Shown here in pieces: positions 7,179 to 8,269 of a stretch of 8,269 nt of DNA; position 1 is the stretch's first letter, and each line of letters starts with the position of its first letter. Below the pieces are notes generated by a model. The model was not told the origin of the DNA. It saw nothing but the letters and a program-made list of their open reading frames with translations, and searched no databases. Origin of the DNA: Porticoccaceae bacterium (GTDB lineage: Bacteria; Pseudomonadota; Gammaproteobacteria; Pseudomonadales; Porticoccaceae); contig JALOAH010000134.1 in NCBI GenBank assembly GCA_023228865.1, positions 1-8,269 of the forward strand, written 5' to 3'. The position numbers and the translations under genes are program-made.

Positions 7179-8130
7179 GATTGAAATCCTCCTTATGAAA
7201 GACCTCTTTATTGACTTCCCTGAACAGTGTTTCGAGATCCCGGTATTCAGGTTTCAACAGGTAGAGCGCATGCCCGGCCTTGATCAACCTGTCAGCCAGG
7301 ACTGATCTGACCTCCACATCATCGGCATCCGCTGCCAGCTCGATACGGTATTGCCGGATGCTTCCGTTTTTTTCCACCCCCCCTGGATTAACGCTGACAA
7401 CGCCCGGCACACTCTTCAGTTCATCGGCATGCTCCGGCGACATATTCGTCTCCAGCAGCAGATGATTGGTGCGCCGTAATTCCTCCAGCCTGGCGTCAAC
7501 CACCAGACTACCCGCCCGCAGGATCAGCACGCGGGAACACAGGGCATCCACTTCCTGCATGATATGGGTGGATAGAATCACCGTGGCGTCCCTGGCAATG
7601 TCCATTATCAGTTGGCGCATGTGCCGTGTCTGCTCGGGATCAAGACCATTGGTGGGCTCATCCAGAATCAACAGCTTGGGCTTGCCGAGAATGGCCTGAG
7701 CCACGCCAACCCGCTGCTTGTAACCCCGCGACAGGGTGGCGATGGGTGCAAGCAGTTTGTCTTCAATTTCCGTTGCGGCTATGACACGCTTTACTTCGGC
7801 AGTTTTCACCGCCTCGTTCAGCCTCTTCAACCCGGCAGCGTAATCCAGGTAATCCGCCACTGTCATTTCGGGGTAAACCGGCAGGTTTTCAGGCAAATAG
7901 CCCAACCCCATCTGCACGCGAAGGGGATCCCCGGCCAAATCAACCCCGTCGACCCGTATTGACCCCTCGTCCGGCTCCAGGTAACCACTGATCATTTTCA
8001 TGATCGTGGTCTTACCCGCGCCGTTATGACCAAGCAGTCCGACAATTTCGCCCTTATCGATGGTGAAACTCAGTTGATCGACAGCTATAAAGCTGTCGTA
8101 TTTGCGCGTTAACTGGGTTACTTCCAGCAT
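7168..8130 (-). CDS. ABC transporter ATP-binding protein, GldA-like
   Basis: This 320-residue cytoplasmic ATPase would power the fused permease encoded next to it. Numbered from Met at 8130, it shows Walker A GHNGAGKTT (34-42), a Q-loop position occupied by Glu in GYLPEN (Glu81), signature LSRGYKQ (133-139), Walker B LLILDEP (153-159), D-loop GLD and the switch His in STH (His189). A C-terminal extension of about 100 residues after the nucleotide-binding domain is usual for GldA- and CcmA-type ATPases. Glu at the Q-loop position is also common in this subgroup. A second in-frame ATG exists at 8142, directly against the insertion-sequence TTAA. I prefer 8130 because GGAGGA precedes it and because the protein then starts MLEVTQL, as related ATPases do. 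The promoter is not in the window, as the insertion sequence ends 12 bp upstream. Confidence 0.92.
   Translation of the reverse strand: MLEVTQLTRKYDSFIAVDQLSFTIDKGEIVGLLGHNGAGKTTIMKMISGYLEPDEGSIRVDGVDLAGDPLRVQMGLGYLPENLPVYPEMTVADYLDYAAGLKRLNEAVKTAEVKRVIAATEIEDKLLAPIATLSRGYKQRVGVAQAILGKPKLLILDEPTNGLDPEQTRHMRQLIMDIARDATVILSTHIMQEVDALCSRVLILRAGSLVVDARLEELRRTNHLLLETNMSPEHADELKSVPGVVSVNPGGVEKNGSIRQYRIELAADADDVEVRSVLADRLIKAGHALYLLKPEYRDLETLFREVNKEVFHKEDFNHAA
7187..7194 (-). promoter_or_regulatory. Shine-Dalgarno for the GldF-GldG fusion, inside the ATPase gene
   Basis: AAGGAGGA on the - strand is 8 nt upstream of the ATG at 7178 and lies within the final codons of the ATPase gene. The two genes overlap by 11 bp, so translation is probably coupled and keeps ATPase and permease in balance. 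Confidence 0.75.
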
Positions 8131-8134
8131 GCTG

Positions 8135-8140
8135 TCCTCC
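8135..8140 (-). promoter_or_regulatory. Shine-Dalgarno deciding the ATPase start
   Basis: GGAGGA on the - strand sits 4 nt before the ATG at 8130 and overlaps the alternative upstream ATG at 8142. This is the only native leader left between the gene and the TTAA. The insertion-sequence tip also happens to offer GAGG 8 nt before the 8142 ATG, so initiation there cannot be excluded. Confidence 0.6.
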
Positions 8141-8142
8141 AT

Positions 8143-8269
8143 TTAAGGAACCTCTGAATAATGACTGAATTTTCCGCGCTGATGTTTGAAAAATCAGGTC
8201 GTAAACGATGACGAGATCATTTTTACGTCAATTTTGGTCGGAACTCGCTCTTTCGAGCGGGCTATCCCC
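8143..8269. repeat. Right arm of the 127-bp perfect inverted repeat: TTAA target plus insertion-sequence end
   Basis: This is the exact reverse complement of 1-127. TTAA is at 8143-8146 and the insertion-sequence body starts at 8147 with GGAACCTCTGAATAA. Long perfect identity between arms means the same end of two copies faces inward on both sides, since the true terminal inverted repeats of one element are usually far shorter. The arm abuts the start region of the ABC ATPase gene, so this element has replaced or displaced whatever lay upstream of that operon. Confidence 0.85.

Noticed and set aside
1..8269. Linear plasmid or phage genome with terminal inverted repeats
   Set aside because: The repeat cuts into a conserved coding region, there are no replication, terminal-protein or structural genes, and the 127-bp length fits an assembly k-mer.
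1..8269. Classical composite transposon carrying the two operons as cargo
   Set aside because: Both inner junctions have TTAA next to an insertion-sequence tip and one gene is cut, which fits separate insertions into resident DNA better. Without the outer flanks it cannot be fully excluded.
1..8269. Defence system, CRISPR array or RNA genes
   Set aside because: I saw no spaced direct repeats, tRNA-like cloverleaf or rRNA sequence, and none of the coding regions belongs to a known defence family.

Overview
This 8.27-kb window looks like an internal piece of a bacterial chromosome, most likely from a marine-type gammaproteobacterium. That placement is an inference from gene content and moderate G+C judged by eye; no taxonomic marker is present. 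Both ends are the same 127-bp sequence in inverted orientation (1-127 and 8143-8269, perfect match). I read each as the end of one insertion sequence plus a TTAA target site. The length of exactly 127 bp, with divergence at the very next base, fits an assembly contig that stops at a repeated k-mer, so neither window edge need be a biological boundary.

Left half, + strand (126-3250): two glycosyltransferase genes separated by 2 bp. The first is a GT4-type glycosyltransferase fused to a C-terminal helical domain that resembles an (alpha/alpha) toroid. Its 5' end is missing because the insertion-sequence end sits inside the gene; the conserved reading frame continues right up to the TTAA. The second is an intact 340-residue GT4 glycosyltransferase. 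Both genes run into a short convergent intergenic region with a probable bidirectional terminator.

Right half, - strand (8130 down to 3269): a compact three-gene operon for a Gld-type ABC system. Its order is an ATPase (GldA-like), a 979-residue fusion of an ABC-2 permease (GldF-like) with a GldG-type auxiliary domain, and a membrane-anchored DUF4340 protein. Overlap and spacing (11-bp overlap, then a 22-bp gap carrying a perfect Shine-Dalgarno) imply co-translation. The other insertion-sequence end lies 12 bp upstream of the best start codon of the ATPase gene, so the operon's native promoter is not in this window.

Taken together, one family of insertion sequence has cut into the 5' end of two divergently outward-starting, inward-running operons: one for surface or exported glycan synthesis, the other for a Gld-type transporter of unknown substrate. 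I found no CRISPR array, RNA gene, phage gene or defence system. There is no gene-free stretch longer than about 125 bp. The most notable points are the insertion-sequence boundary structure, the fused GldF-GldG protein and the two-domain glycosyltransferase.
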